DNA of 64,000 nucleotides from Arthrobacter sp. RIT-PI-e. GTDB taxonomy: Bacteria > Actinomycetota > Actinomycetes > Actinomycetales > Micrococcaceae. The position numbers and the translations under genes are program-made. Positions 8,068-17,125 of the stretch are shown here, one piece after another. The notes under the pieces were generated by a model. That model saw only the letters and a program-made list of their open reading frames with translations, did no database searches and was not told the DNA's origin. The stretch's first letter is position 1; every line of letters begins with the position of its first letter. Where the stretch lies: NCBI RefSeq assembly GCF_001187915.1, contig NZ_LGIU01000043.1, positions 144,795 through 208,794 of the forward strand, in the 5' to 3' direction.

Positions 8068-8751
8068 TCATCCGCGCGGACCCCTGTGGCGCAGTACGCG
8101 CCGCCACAGGGGTACCCGGGGTGTTTCCGGTGGCGCGGGCGCCTCGGCGGTCCGGCGTGCGGCGGCCCGCCGCTCGCGCCAGCGCTCCCCCTCGGGGGCC
8201 ACCTCCCGCAGCTTGGTGATCACGGGCGGGCCGCCGAGGAGCTGGCGGCGGGCGTCGATCACCCGGTAGTTGAAATCCTCCAGCACCTCACGGACCTGCT
8301 GCTCCGTGTAGAGGCGGTCCAGGCGGTCGTCGAGCTCGGCGTCCTCGTGCCGCAGCAGGATGGCCCGCGGTCCGAGTCCCGTGATGTTCTCCCGCTGGAT
8401 CAGGCCCTTGACCCACCAGTCGGGGTCGTGGCTCTCCCCGAGACCCGGGATCGGCTTGCCCGCCAGTGCCAGGTCGTCGAACTCCCCGGCCGCCACCGCA
8501 CGGTCCACGATCAGACGCGCACGCTTGACCTCGTCCTCCCCCGCGCGCAACGGAGCCAGCTCGCCGGGTGCGCCGTCGTCGTGCTGGCGTCCGAACTCGT
8601 CCAGTGCGTCACCGGCACCCTCGGTGCCGGCGTGTGCCGCGCGGTACTGGGCCGCCCCGCGCAGCCGTTCCCCGTGCTCGGGGGGTCTGCTGATGACGCT
8701 GCCCTCCCCCGTGGGCACCCCCGCTGGCCGCGCTGTCCTCGGACCCAGCAT
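8068..8751 (-). CDS. DUF1992 (DnaJC28-like conserved domain) protein
   Basis: About 227 residues. The central part VKRARLIVDRAVAAGEFDDL, LAGKPIPGLGESHDPDWWVKGLIQRENITG and a charged helical tail ending LEDFNYRVIDARRQLLGGPP match the DUF1992 domain shared with the J-protein DNAJC28. Its function in bacteria is unknown. No J domain or membrane segment is present. The last 30 residues are Arg-rich. The start is uncertain: ATG 8751 is used, GTG 8808 is an alternative, and neither has a clear ribosome site. Confidence 0.8.
   Translation of the reverse strand: MLGPRTARPAGVPTGEGSVISRPPEHGERLRGAAQYRAAHAGTEGAGDALDEFGRQHDDGAPGELAPLRAGEDEVKRARLIVDRAVAAGEFDDLALAGKPIPGLGESHDPDWWVKGLIQRENITGLGPRAILLRHEDAELDDRLDRLYTEQQVREVLEDFNYRVIDARRQLLGGPPVITKLREVAPEGERWRERRAAARRTAEAPAPPETPRVPLWRRVLRHRGPRG
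8081..8112. terminator. Perfect 11-bp hairpin between convergent genes
   Basis: cccctgtggcg (8081-8091) pairs with cgccacagggg (8102-8112) around a 10-base loop. It lies 23 bases past the OpgC stop and inside the last codons of the convergent DUF1992 gene, so it could end rightward transcripts. Confidence 0.6.
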
Positions 8752-8892
8752 TTCGGGGGGCGCAGACCCGCCGCAACCGCATCCCCGGCCGCCGGCCGGC
8801 TCTTGCACCGGCGGGAGGCCGGACGACGTCGGCGGGGCCCTCGGGAGGGAACCCGCCGTCGGGCCGCGAGCAGGAGCAGGAGCAGGAGCGGG

Positions 8893-10593
8893 TCAGCGGA
8901 TCCAGGCGGTGGGGTTCGCGGGGAGCCTGCCGGCCTCGAGGGGAGAGCTGGTCAGCAGGACGCTCCCCACGGGCAGGTCCACGGGCTCGGCGCCGAAGTT
9001 GGTGATGCTGTGCCAACCACCGGGACGGACGAAGTGCAGCACGTCCCCGGAGGCCCCCTCCACCCAGTCGAAGTCCTCGGCTCCCTGCAGTTCCCTGCGC
9101 AGGACCAGGGCACGCCGGTAGAAGGCGAGGGTCGACCCCGGATCCTGTTCCTGGACCTCGACGGCGTGGTCCCCGAACCAGGCAGGTTGCGGCAGGTGCG
9201 CGCCGGCGAACCCGAACCCGAAGGACTCACCGTCCGTGGTCCAGGGCAGCGGCACACGGCACCCGTCACGGCCCACGTCCACGCCGGGGCTACGGAAGAA
9301 CGTGGGATCCTGCCGCTCGGCGTCGGGGATCCCGGCCACCTCGTGCAGTCCGAGCTCCTCCCCCTGGTAGATGTACCCGGAGCCGGGCAGGGCGAGCATC
9401 AACTGCGTCACGGCCCGTGCCCGGCGCTCACCGAGCTCCCGGTCCAGGACGGACTCGTCGCCCCCGGCCAGCAGCCACTTCCGCCCGTCCCGATCCTGCT
9501 CCAGCGGCAACCCGTAGCGGGTGGCATGCCGGATCACGTCGTGGTTGGAGAACACCCAGGTCGAGGATGCACCGGAGCTCCTCGCTTCGGTGAGGTTCTT
9601 CGTGATGATGTCCCGGAAGCTCGCCGGGTCCCACGACGCCTGGAGCAGATCGAAGTTGAAGGCCTGCCCGAGGCCCTCCGGGCTCGCGTACCGGCCTCGC
9701 CGGTCCGCGTGCACCCACGCCTCGGCCACCGCCGAGCGCGGCGGTGTGTACTCGTCGAGCACCGCACGCCAGGACGCGAACACCTCGTGGACCTCGTCCC
9801 GGTCCCAGAACGGGTGCAGGCCCTGGTTGTCCTCGTCCTGTGCCCCCAGCTCGGCCCAGGGCTGCAGCGGCTCGGTCATGTCCTTGGTCAGGGCGTGCGC
9901 CACGTCCACCCGGAAACCATCCACCCCGCGGTCGGACCAGAAGCGCAACGTGGTCAGGAAGTCCTCGCGGACCTCCGGGTTGTCCCAGTTCAGGTCCGGC
10001 TGCTCCTTCGCGAACAGGTGCAGGTACCACTGGCCGTCGGGAACCCGCTCCCACGTGGGGCCGCCGAACACCGACTCCCAGTCCGAGGGCGCCGTGGCCC
10101 CGTCCGGGCCGAGCCCGTCCCGGAAGATGTACCGCTCCCGCGCGGGCGAGCCCTTCGGGGCGGCCAGCGCCTCCTGGAACCACACGTGCCGGTCCGAGGT
10201 GTGGTTCGGCACGATGTCCGCGATCAGCTTGATGCCCGCCGCGTGCAGCCCGGCGATCATCTCGTCGAAGTCCTCCAGCGTGCCGAGCTTCGGGTCCACG
10301 TCCCGGTAGTCGTCGACGTCGTACCCGCCGTCGGCGAGCGCGGACGGGTAGAAGGGGCTCAACCACACGGCGTCCACCCCCAGCGACACCAGGTACGGGA
10401 TCCGGGAGGTGATGCCCTTCAGGTCCCCGATCCCGTCACCGTTCGAATCGGCGAAGCTGCGGGGGTAGATCTGGTACACGGCGGCCTGACGCCACCAGTC
10501 CGGGTCCTGCATCCGCCGGGCCACGGCGTCGGCGTCCGGCGCGGGAGCGCCCTCGGCGGCGGCATCGGACCCTGGTTCGACGATGGAAGTCAC
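8893..10593 (-). CDS. GH13 alpha-glucosidase (oligo-1,6-glucosidase type)
   Basis: A 566-residue cytoplasmic enzyme that should release glucose from the non-reducing ends of malto- or isomalto-oligosaccharides. All GH13 core regions are present: DIVPNHTSD (126-134), GFRVDVAH with nucleophile D230, general acid E291 in AEAW, and FSNHD with D352. There is no signal peptide. GTG 10593 is the start, with GAGAGG about 10 bases upstream. It stands alone and divergent from the SDR gene, with no regulator or transporter beside it. Two further GH13 genes lie at 29-33 kb. Confidence 0.92.
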   Translation of the reverse strand: MTSIVEPGSDAAAEGAPAPDADAVARRMQDPDWWRQAAVYQIYPRSFADSNGDGIGDLKGITSRIPYLVSLGVDAVWLSPFYPSALADGGYDVDDYRDVDPKLGTLEDFDEMIAGLHAAGIKLIADIVPNHTSDRHVWFQEALAAPKGSPARERYIFRDGLGPDGATAPSDWESVFGGPTWERVPDGQWYLHLFAKEQPDLNWDNPEVREDFLTTLRFWSDRGVDGFRVDVAHALTKDMTEPLQPWAELGAQDEDNQGLHPFWDRDEVHEVFASWRAVLDEYTPPRSAVAEAWVHADRRGRYASPEGLGQAFNFDLLQASWDPASFRDIITKNLTEARSSGASSTWVFSNHDVIRHATRYGLPLEQDRDGRKWLLAGGDESVLDRELGERRARAVTQLMLALPGSGYIYQGEELGLHEVAGIPDAERQDPTFFRSPGVDVGRDGCRVPLPWTTDGESFGFGFAGAHLPQPAWFGDHAVEVQEQDPGSTLAFYRRALVLRRELQGAEDFDWVEGASGDVLHFVRPGGWHSITNFGAEPVDLPVGSVLLTSSPLEAGRLPANPTAWIR

Positions 10594-10724
10594 GGGTGAG
10601 GTTCCTCTCTGGTGGGGCTGCTGGAGACGGTGCTATACCCGTTCCTACCTCTACGGGGGAACACGGGGCGTGTCAATGTGGTGGATCCCGGAATTATCGC
10701 GGAGCACAGGGTCTTGGAACCCGT

Positions 10725-11390
10725 ATGACTACCATCGCGATCATCGGAGCAGGACGCGGCCTCGGCGCCGCGGTAGCACGGCGTTTCGGAGCCGAAGGAT
10801 TCTCCGTGGCCCTCGTCTCACGCAACCAGGGCAAGCTCGACGCCCTGGCCGAGGATCTCGGGAAGGACGGCGTGCACGCACGCGGTTTCACCGCGGACGT
10901 CCGGAACCCGGAGTCCATCGCGGCGGCGCTCGAGGCGGCGACGGAGACCCTCGGCCCCATCGAGGTCCTCCAGTACAGCCCGCTGCCGCAGAAGGACTTC
11001 ATGCGGCCCGTCCTCGAGACCACCCCGGCAGATCTCAAGGGCCCGGTGGAGTTCTCCATCTACGGCCCGGTGGCGGCGGTGCACCAGGTGGTGCCCGGGA
11101 TGCGTTTCCTCGGGGAGAACCGCGGCACCATCCTCTTCGTCAACGGCGGCTCCGCCGTCAAGCCCGGGCGTTCCGTCACCGGGACCTCCGTGGCCTTCGC
11201 CGGCCAAGCGGCCTACGTGCAGCTCCTCAACGAGGTGCTCGGCGAGGAGGGCATCCAGGTGTCCCAGCTCATCATCGGCGGCCAGATCATCGAGGGGGAC
11301 CCGGAGAAGGACCCCGACGTGCTCGCCGGTATCCTCTGGGACCTGCACACCCGCCGCGACACCTTCCGCCACCAGGTCAGCGCGGACTGA
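10725..11390 (+). CDS. Short-chain dehydrogenase-like protein without the usual catalytic Tyr-Lys
   Basis: 221 residues with a clear Rossmann start (IIGAGRGLGAAVARRFG) and the overall length of a classical SDR. The usual active-site strand and YxxxK helix are replaced by GTSVAFAGQAAYVQLLNEVL, with no Tyr-x-x-x-Lys, and the NNAG motif reads QYSPL. It may bind NAD(P)H without normal carbonyl reduction. ATG 10725 is preferred because the longer frame adds an unstructured Gly/Cys-rich start, but the ribosome site is weak. It lies 49 bases upstream of a classical SDR and probably shares its transcript. Confidence 0.75.
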   Translation: MTTIAIIGAGRGLGAAVARRFGAEGFSVALVSRNQGKLDALAEDLGKDGVHARGFTADVRNPESIAAALEAATETLGPIEVLQYSPLPQKDFMRPVLETTPADLKGPVEFSIYGPVAAVHQVVPGMRFLGENRGTILFVNGGSAVKPGRSVTGTSVAFAGQAAYVQLLNEVLGEEGIQVSQLIIGGQIIEGDPEKDPDVLAGILWDLHTRRDTFRHQVSAD

Positions 11391-11439
11391 TCCCGCTCCC
11401 CCGACATTCTCGACATCCGTAGCACGCAAGGAGAACAGC

Positions 11440-12267
11440 ATGGGCAAGATCTGGTTCATCACGGGAACTTCGCGCGGCTTCGGCCGCGAGTGGGCTGAGG
11501 CCGCCCTGGAGCGCGGCGACTCGGTCGCGGCGACCGCGCGGAGCACCGACAGCCTCACCGCACTGGTGGACACCTACGGGGAGCGGGTCCTGCCCCTTTC
11601 GCTCGACGTCACCGACCGCGCCGCAGTCTTCGCGGCCGTCCGGCAGGCGCAGGAGCACTTCGGCAGGCTCGACGTGGTCATCAACAACGCCGGCTACGGC
11701 CAGTTCGGGATGGTCGAGGAGCTCAGCGAGAGCGAGCTGCGCGACCAGATCGAGACGAACCTCTTCGGGGCGGTCTGGGTCACCCAGGCCGTGCTGCCGG
11801 GGCTGCGGGAGCAGGGCAGCGGGCACATCATCCAGGTGTCCTCGATCGGCGGGATCAGCGCCTTCCCCACGGTGGGCGCCTACCACGCCTCCAAGTGGGC
11901 CCTCGAGGGGCTCAGCCAGTCGCTGTCGCAGGAGGTGGCCGGTTTCGGCATCAAGGTCACGCTGATCGAACCGGGCGGCTTCTCCACCGACTGGGGCGGC
12001 AGCTCCGCGAAGCACGCCACCGCGATCGACGCGTACGACGCCGTGCGGGAGCAGGCCTCGAACCGGCCCAGCCGCGCGGGCACCCCCGGCGACCCGAGGG
12101 CCACCCGCGGGCCGATCCTGAGGATCGTCGACGCCGAGAACCCGCCGCTGCGCGCCTTCTTCGGGGAGGCACCGCTCGGCATCGCGACAGCGGACTACGA
12201 GTCCAGGCTCGCGTCCTGGAACGAATGGCAGCCGGTGGCGCTGGAGGCCCACGGCAGCCAGGACTGA
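11440..12267 (+). CDS. Short-chain dehydrogenase/reductase
   Basis: A 275-residue classical SDR oxidoreductase. It has cofactor motif TGTSRGFG (8-15), NNAG (82-85), catalytic Ser in VSSIGG, and YHASK giving Y148 and K152. The C-terminal 70 residues (ENPPLRAFFG, YESRLASWNEW) are typical of the retinol-dehydrogenase-like SDR subgroup. ATG 11440 has AGGAGA 6 bases upstream. The substrate cannot be deduced. It lies between the degenerate SDR and a beta-hydroxyacid dehydrogenase-like gene, which suggests a redox operon of three NAD(P)-dependent proteins. Confidence 0.9.
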   Translation: MGKIWFITGTSRGFGREWAEAALERGDSVAATARSTDSLTALVDTYGERVLPLSLDVTDRAAVFAAVRQAQEHFGRLDVVINNAGYGQFGMVEELSESELRDQIETNLFGAVWVTQAVLPGLREQGSGHIIQVSSIGGISAFPTVGAYHASKWALEGLSQSLSQEVAGFGIKVTLIEPGGFSTDWGGSSAKHATAIDAYDAVREQASNRPSRAGTPGDPRATRGPILRIVDAENPPLRAFFGEAPLGIATADYESRLASWNEWQPVALEAHGSQD

Positions 12268-12363
12268 CCAGCCGTGCACGGTGCCCGGCAGGGCACCGTG
12301 CACACGGACGACACCCACGGATCGGGCATGGGCCCGGTACCCGACACCCACGGAGGACACCGC

Positions 12364-13209
12364 ATGAAGATCGCACTGCTCGGCGTAGGACGCATGGGGC
12401 ACGAGCTCGGCCTGCACCTGATCGGGGCGGGCCACGAGCTGACCGCCTGGAACCGGACGGCGAGCGCCGTGGAGCGCCTGCGGGACGCCGGCGCTGCGCA
12501 GGCGCAGTCCCCCGAGGAGGCCGTCGCCGACGCCGAGGTGGTCATGACGGTCCTGTTCGGCCCGGACACCGTGCGCGAGGTGGTGCTCTCGGGCCTCGAG
12601 CTGCCGGCGGAGGCGGTGTGGCTGGACGTCACCACCGTGGCACCCGAGGACGCCCGGGAGTTCGCCGACTACGCGACGGCCGCCGGGATCCGCTACGTGC
12701 ACGGCCCCGTGATCGGCAGCCTGGCACCGGCACGTGCAGGTCAGCTCGGTGTCCTGCTGGGCGGTGCGCCGGGTGACGTCGACGTCGTCGAACCCCTCGC
12801 CGCCCTGTGGGCGGACGCCGAGCGCCTGCGTCGCGTCGACACCGCGCAGGATGCCGCCACCGGCAAGTTGCTCGCCAACCTGGCCCTCGGGGTCTCGCTC
12901 CAGGGACTCGTGGAGGCGCTACGGCTGGGGAGGGCCAACGGGCTCGACGCCGGGGCGGTCCTCGATCTTCTGAAGGGCACCGGTCTCGACGTGATCGCCG
13001 GCATGAAGGGCGCGGTGATCACCGAGGGGACTTTCGAGGACACGCAGTTCTCCGCCGACCTGCTCGCCAAGGACGCGCGCCTGATCCTGCGGTCCACCCC
13101 GGATCCGCTGCCCGCGGTCACGGCCCTCCTGCAGTCGCTGACCGAGGCGCAGCGCGCCGGCTCGGGCGACGCCGACATCGCGGTGATCGCGAAGCCGGAA
13201 CTGACCTGA
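12364..13209 (+). CDS. Beta-hydroxyacid dehydrogenase family (6PGDH/3-HIBADH-like) oxidoreductase
   Basis: 281 residues. The N-terminal Rossmann domain starts MKIALLGVGRMGHELGLHL, with an NADP-type WNRT after the second strand. An all-helical C-terminal domain holds ATGKLLANLALG, where the catalytic Lys of this family normally lies (KLLANL). These enzymes oxidise 3-hydroxyacids such as 3-hydroxyisobutyrate or reduce small aldehyde acids. ATG 12364 is chosen for GGAGG 6 bases upstream. It is the last gene of the three-gene redox group and converges with the response regulator 24 bases away. Confidence 0.88.
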   Translation: MKIALLGVGRMGHELGLHLIGAGHELTAWNRTASAVERLRDAGAAQAQSPEEAVADAEVVMTVLFGPDTVREVVLSGLELPAEAVWLDVTTVAPEDAREFADYATAAGIRYVHGPVIGSLAPARAGQLGVLLGGAPGDVDVVEPLAALWADAERLRRVDTAQDAATGKLLANLALGVSLQGLVEALRLGRANGLDAGAVLDLLKGTGLDVIAGMKGAVITEGTFEDTQFSADLLAKDARLILRSTPDPLPAVTALLQSLTEAQRAGSGDADIAVIAKPELT

Positions 13210-13233
13210 CCCGGACCGGGGCCTCGGCCCGCG

Positions 13234-13929
13234 TCAGCGTCGGCCCCTGCCGGGCACGAGCTGCTCCTCCCGGGCCAGGATCGCGGCCTGCGTCCTCGTG
13301 GTGCACCCGAGTTTGGCGAGCACCCGGGACACGTGGGTCTTCGTGGTGCCACCCGAGATGTGCAGTTCGGCGGCGATGGTGCGGTTGGAACACCCCTCCG
13401 CGATGAGCCCGAGGACGTCGAGCTCGCGGTCGGTCAGGCCGTACCCGGGACCGTCCGAGGACCCAGGAGTGGAAGCACCCCGGTCATCCCGGTCCGCGTC
13501 CAGGGACACGAAGGCGTCGAGCACTTTCCGGGTCACCTCCGGCGCCAGGGCCGCGTCGCCGGCGGCCACCCGCCGCCCCGCGCCCCCGAGTGCCGCGGGT
13601 TCCACCGTCTTCAGCAGGACCCCCGCCGCGCCGGCCCGGAGCGCTTCGAACACGTAGTCGTCCACGTCGAACGTGGTGAGGACCAGCACCCGCCCGGCAC
13701 CGGCGGAGACGATGCGGCGGGTCGCCTCGATGCCGTCGATCCCCGGCATGCGGAGGTCCATGAGCACCACGTCGGGGCGCAGTGCCGCGGCATTGGTGAT
13801 CGCCCCGGCGCCGTCGGACGCCTCCCCGACCACGCGGAGATCGGGGGTGGCTTCCAGGATGAAGCGCAGGCCCGCCCGGATCGCGGCGTGGTCGTCCACG
13901 AGGAGCACGGTGATGGGATCGCCGGTCAC
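13234..13929 (-). CDS. NarL/LuxR-type response regulator
   Basis: 231 residues. A receiver domain (1-120) carries acidic pocket VDDH (11-14), phospho-acceptor D58 in LMDLRMPG and Lys in LLKTVEP. A LuxR helix-turn-helix domain begins LTDRELDVLGLIAEG and includes SNRTIAAELHIS and TTKTHVSRVLAKLG. It should be phosphorylated by the kinase encoded just upstream. The GTG start at 13929 overlaps the kinase stop as GTGA, so the two genes are translationally coupled. Targets are unknown. The divergent gene across the kinase promoter, a GAP-family membrane protein, is a possible one. Confidence 0.93.
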   Translation of the reverse strand: MTGDPITVLLVDDHAAIRAGLRFILEATPDLRVVGEASDGAGAITNAAALRPDVVLMDLRMPGIDGIEATRRIVSAGAGRVLVLTTFDVDDYVFEALRAGAAGVLLKTVEPAALGGAGRRVAAGDAALAPEVTRKVLDAFVSLDADRDDRGASTPGSSDGPGYGLTDRELDVLGLIAEGCSNRTIAAELHISGGTTKTHVSRVLAKLGCTTRTQAAILAREEQLVPGRGRR

Positions 13930-15167
13930 GCTGCACCCCCCGCCGGATGCGGCAGCTCTGCCGTCACGGTCCATTCCCCCGGCTGCACCTCGATGTGCAG
14001 GGTCCCGCCGAGCGCCGCGGCCCGTTCCCGCATGGTGGTGAGCCCGAACCCTGCGCCCTGGGACCGGGCGGGCGGGGAAATGACCGGGGCCGCCGCACGG
14101 GTGTTGTGGATGCGCAGCCGCACCCGGGAGTCCGACGGCGCCACCTGCACCTCGATGCGCTCCCCGGGTGCGTGCTTCGCCGCGTTGGTCAGCGCCTCCT
14201 GCACGATCCGGTAGCCGGCGAGGCCCACCGGCGCCGGGCACCGGACCATCTGCTCCGGACCGGCGAACCGCACCTCGCTCCCCGTACGTCGTGCCTGCTC
14301 CACCAGCTCGGGGATGTCGGCGAGGCGCGGCAGCCGAACGGCAGCCTGCTCCGGCTCACGCAGCAGCGCGATGAGCGCGTGCATCTCCTGCATGGACTCG
14401 AGCGCGAAGCTGCGCGTCAGCTCGAGTGCGGCGCGGTCCTTCACCGGGTCGGCCGCAGTGGCGAGTGCGCCCCCGGCGTGCAGGGCGATCGCCGAGAGGT
14501 GGGAGGCGACGGCGTCGTGCAGGTCACGCGCCAACGCGTCACGCTCGACGCGGACTGCGCGCCGCTGCTCCGCCTCGGCGAGCCGCTCGATCGCATCGGC
14601 ACGGGCCTCGGCGACGTCGGCGAGTTCCCTCCCGGTCCGCACGTCCCGGGCCCACCACAGCGGCCCGAGGTAGAGCACGGCCTGCTGCAGCGCCATCAGC
14701 ACACCCCAACGCACCTCGGACGTGACGAGCACCGTGACCACGGTGGGTCCGGCCACGAGCGCGCCGGCGGCGACCCACAGCGCTCGGCGCAGCCGGGACG
14801 ACCCGAGAAGGGCCGCCCTGTAGAGCAGGTCGACGACGTAGAGGAACGCGGCGATGCTCCCGCCGAGCGCCGTGTCCACGGCGAAGGCGGCCGCCCCGAC
14901 CGACAGCGCGGCCACCGGGGCCGCCCGCTTGACGAGCATGGCGAGGCAGCCCACCAGCAGCGGGGGTACGAACCACCATGCCGGGGCGTCCTGCACCACC
15001 GCGAGTCCGGGCAGCTGCCCGTGGCCGGTGAGACCGAGCGCCAGCAACCCCAGGCCGGCCACGAAGGTGCCCGCCGCGACCCGTGCGTCCTGACCCCGGG
15101 TGGTCCCGACCCCCGGGGAATGGCGGCGTGCCGGGACCGTCCTGTGCTCGTGGCCGGCGGATGTCAT
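13926..15167 (-). CDS. Sensor histidine kinase (HisKA_3 type)
   Basis: 413 residues. About five membrane helices (30-175) have almost no extracellular loop, suggesting sensing within the membrane or of the cell envelope. A coiled-coil linker leads to a HisKA_3 dimerisation box with H217 in RDLHDAVASHLSA, then a HATPase domain with N-box EALTNAAKHAPG and GFGLTTMRERAAALGG. Pairing with a LuxR-type regulator is standard for this class. ATG 15167 opens within 120 bases of the divergent GAP-family gene. The ribosome site is weak, so the start is less certain. Confidence 0.9.
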   Translation of the reverse strand: MTSAGHEHRTVPARRHSPGVGTTRGQDARVAAGTFVAGLGLLALGLTGHGQLPGLAVVQDAPAWWFVPPLLVGCLAMLVKRAAPVAALSVGAAAFAVDTALGGSIAAFLYVVDLLYRAALLGSSRLRRALWVAAGALVAGPTVVTVLVTSEVRWGVLMALQQAVLYLGPLWWARDVRTGRELADVAEARADAIERLAEAEQRRAVRVERDALARDLHDAVASHLSAIALHAGGALATAADPVKDRAALELTRSFALESMQEMHALIALLREPEQAAVRLPRLADIPELVEQARRTGSEVRFAGPEQMVRCPAPVGLAGYRIVQEALTNAAKHAPGERIEVQVAPSDSRVRLRIHNTRAAAPVISPPARSQGAGFGLTTMRERAAALGGTLHIEVQPGEWTVTAELPHPAGGAA

Positions 15168-15272
15168 GACCGAAGTCCATCACACCGGACCAGCGGTGCG
15201 GATCGGCCGAAAGACCTACCCGGAGTGCCGACATCGGCCATCCGGCGGGCGCGACGTCCGCACGCTCCTCCG

Positions 15273-15278
15273 TAGCGT
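15273..15278 (+). promoter_or_regulatory. -10 box for a probably leaderless transcript
   Basis: TAGCGT sits 7 bases before the ATG at 15286, and no ribosome site is present between them. Confidence 0.5.
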
Positions 15279-15285
15279 CCCTCTC

Positions 15286-15996
15286 ATGACCCTCCCCCTG
15301 GCCGGTGGCCTCCTCGTCCTCGCGCTGCTCGATTCCACGAGCTTCGGCACCCTGCTCATCCCGATCTGGCTGATGCTCGCCCCCGGACGCGTGCGAGCGG
15401 GCCGGATCCTCCTGTTCCTGGCCACCATCGCGGTGTTCTACTTCGGCGTGGGTGTGGCGATCCTCCTCGGCGCGGACGCCGTGCTCGATCGGTACGGGCA
15501 CCTCCTCACCTCCCGGCCGGCCTTCGTGCTCGCCTTCCTCCTCGGGGCCGCACTGCTGGCGTGGAGCTTCCTCCTGGAACATCAGGCGAAGCAGCAGAAG
15601 CTGACCGGGCAGGTGCCAGGACGGTTCAGCAGGTTCCGCACGCGTGCCGTGGGTGGAGGGGGCCGGGGTCTGCTCCCCCTCGTGGGGCTCGCACTGTTCG
15701 CGGGACTGGCGGAACTCGCCACCATGCTGCCCTACCTCGCTGCCATCGCGGCACTGACCGCGTCCGGTGTGACGGTGCCGGTGGCCGGCGCGGCGCTCGC
15801 TCTGTACTGCGCCGTGATGGTGCTGCCCGCCGTCGTCCTGCTGCTCCTCCGGGTGTCCGCCACACGCCACGTCACCCCGCTCCTCCTCCGGCTCGAGGGC
15901 TGGATGAGCAAGCACTCCGTCAACGGTCTCTCCTGGGTGGTGGGCATCCTCGGGGTGGTGGTCATGGTCCACACCGGAGCGCCGGCCTTCGCCTGA
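15286..15996 (+). CDS. GAP-family (Sap, sulfolipid-addressing-like) membrane protein
   Basis: 236 residues with six predicted membrane helices. The N-terminus (LLVLALLDSTSFGTLLIPIWLM) and the helix-loop pattern, with the charged loop GRFSRFRTRAVGG between the two halves, fit the GAP/Sap family. That family is named after a mycobacterial protein needed to export a sulfolipid, and members are thought to help lipid or small-molecule export. ATG 15286 is the first start, and with TAGCGT 7 bases before it the mRNA is probably leaderless. It is divergent from the histidine kinase and 64 bases before the three-gene glycan operon. Confidence 0.78.
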   Translation: MTLPLAGGLLVLALLDSTSFGTLLIPIWLMLAPGRVRAGRILLFLATIAVFYFGVGVAILLGADAVLDRYGHLLTSRPAFVLAFLLGAALLAWSFLLEHQAKQQKLTGQVPGRFSRFRTRAVGGGGRGLLPLVGLALFAGLAELATMLPYLAAIAALTASGVTVPVAGAALALYCAVMVLPAVVLLLLRVSATRHVTPLLLRLEGWMSKHSVNGLSWVVGILGVVVMVHTGAPAFA

Positions 15997-16048
15997 CCGG
16001 CCCCACCCCACGAGCGTGCTGCACGGGTGGAGCGTCCCCGGGGATCAG

Positions 16049-16054
16049 TAGACT
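16049..16054 (+). promoter_or_regulatory. -10 box of the glycan operon (leaderless)
   Basis: TAGACT ends exactly 6 bases before ATG 16061, and there is no ribosome site in the gap. This fits a leaderless transcript for the whole three-gene operon. Confidence 0.6.
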
Positions 16055-16060
16055 GCGATC

Positions 16061-17125
16061 ATGCTGCCACCCAACCTGCAGGCGCCCGACACGACGACCG
16101 GCTCCGGCCAGGACACATCCCTGCAGTTCCTCGCCGACAAGGTGCACACCGCCCGCTCCTCCCTGGACAGCGCACTCGAGCTGGCCGCCGAGCTCGGCGC
16201 GGCCGTTCCCCTCCCGGGCTCCGGCCGTACCGCCGTCACCTGGCAGCTCCTCACCACCATCGCCGCCGAGGACCTCACCGTGGCCCGCGTGGTGGAACCG
16301 CACCTGGACGCGCTCGCCATCCTCGACCAGGCCGACGACGCCCACCTCACCGGGGGCGTCGGGACGTGGGGCGTCTTCGCGGCCGAGGGGCCGGGTGTGG
16401 CGCTCATGGCAGCGCAGCAGGACGACGGCACCTGGACGCTGACCGGCACCAAGCCCTGGTGCTCCCTGGCCGACCACCTGGACCGTGCGATCGTCACGGC
16501 ACATGTGGACGAGGACGCCCGGCGTGCCTTCGCCGTGGACCTCCGCGCGGACGGCGTGCGGCCCGAACCGGCCGCGGCGTGGGTCAGCCGGGGACTGCCC
16601 ACTGTGACCAGCTGCTCGGTGCACTTCGACGCCGTCCCCGCCGTCCCGGTGGGCGCGAACGGCTGGTACCTGGAGCGGGACGGTTTCGCCTGGGGCGGCA
16701 TCGGCGTCGCGGCCTGCTGGTACGGGGGCGCGCTCGGCGTGGCCCGCACCCTGCTCGCCGCGTCCCGCCGTCGTGCCCCGGACCAGATCGCGCAGCTGCA
16801 CCTGGGCCGCGTGGACGCGGCGCTGCACGAGGCGCGCACCGTCCTGGCGGAGGCCGCCGACGCCGTCGACGCCGGCAGGGCAGCCGGACAGGACGGTGCC
16901 CTGCTCGCCGCCCGCGTCCGCGCCACCGTGTTCCGCTGCGCCGAACTGGTGCTCGACGCCGCCGCGCACGGACTCGGCCCCGCATTGCTCGCCTTCGACG
17001 ACGAGCATGCGGCCCGCGTGGCGGACCTGCACCTCTACCTGCGCCAGCACCACGCCGAACGCGACGACGCCGCTCTGGGCAGGCGCGTCCTCGACCGGGT
17101 GGACCAGGGCGGGGCGGGATGGTGA
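16061..17125 (+). CDS. Acyl-CoA dehydrogenase-like flavoprotein
   Basis: 354 residues, about 30 shorter than a normal acyl-CoA dehydrogenase. The order is kept: a helical N-terminal domain, a middle strand region (GTWGVFAAEGPGVALMA, LTGTKPWCSLADHLD), and a C-terminal helical bundle with RRRAPDQIAQLHLGRVDAALHEAR. The usual catalytic Glu and the FAD-adenine motif are not obvious, so it may be a divergent or non-classical member. It is the first gene of a tight operon with a deacetylase/methyltransferase and a glycosyltransferase, overlapping the second by 7 bases. This pairing argues for a role in lipid or amine modification rather than beta-oxidation. Confidence 0.82.
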   Translation: MLPPNLQAPDTTTGSGQDTSLQFLADKVHTARSSLDSALELAAELGAAVPLPGSGRTAVTWQLLTTIAAEDLTVARVVEPHLDALAILDQADDAHLTGGVGTWGVFAAEGPGVALMAAQQDDGTWTLTGTKPWCSLADHLDRAIVTAHVDEDARRAFAVDLRADGVRPEPAAAWVSRGLPTVTSCSVHFDAVPAVPVGANGWYLERDGFAWGGIGVAACWYGGALGVARTLLAASRRRAPDQIAQLHLGRVDAALHEARTVLAEAADAVDAGRAAGQDGALLAARVRATVFRCAELVLDAAAHGLGPALLAFDDEHAARVADLHLYLRQHHAERDDAALGRRVLDRVDQGGAGW

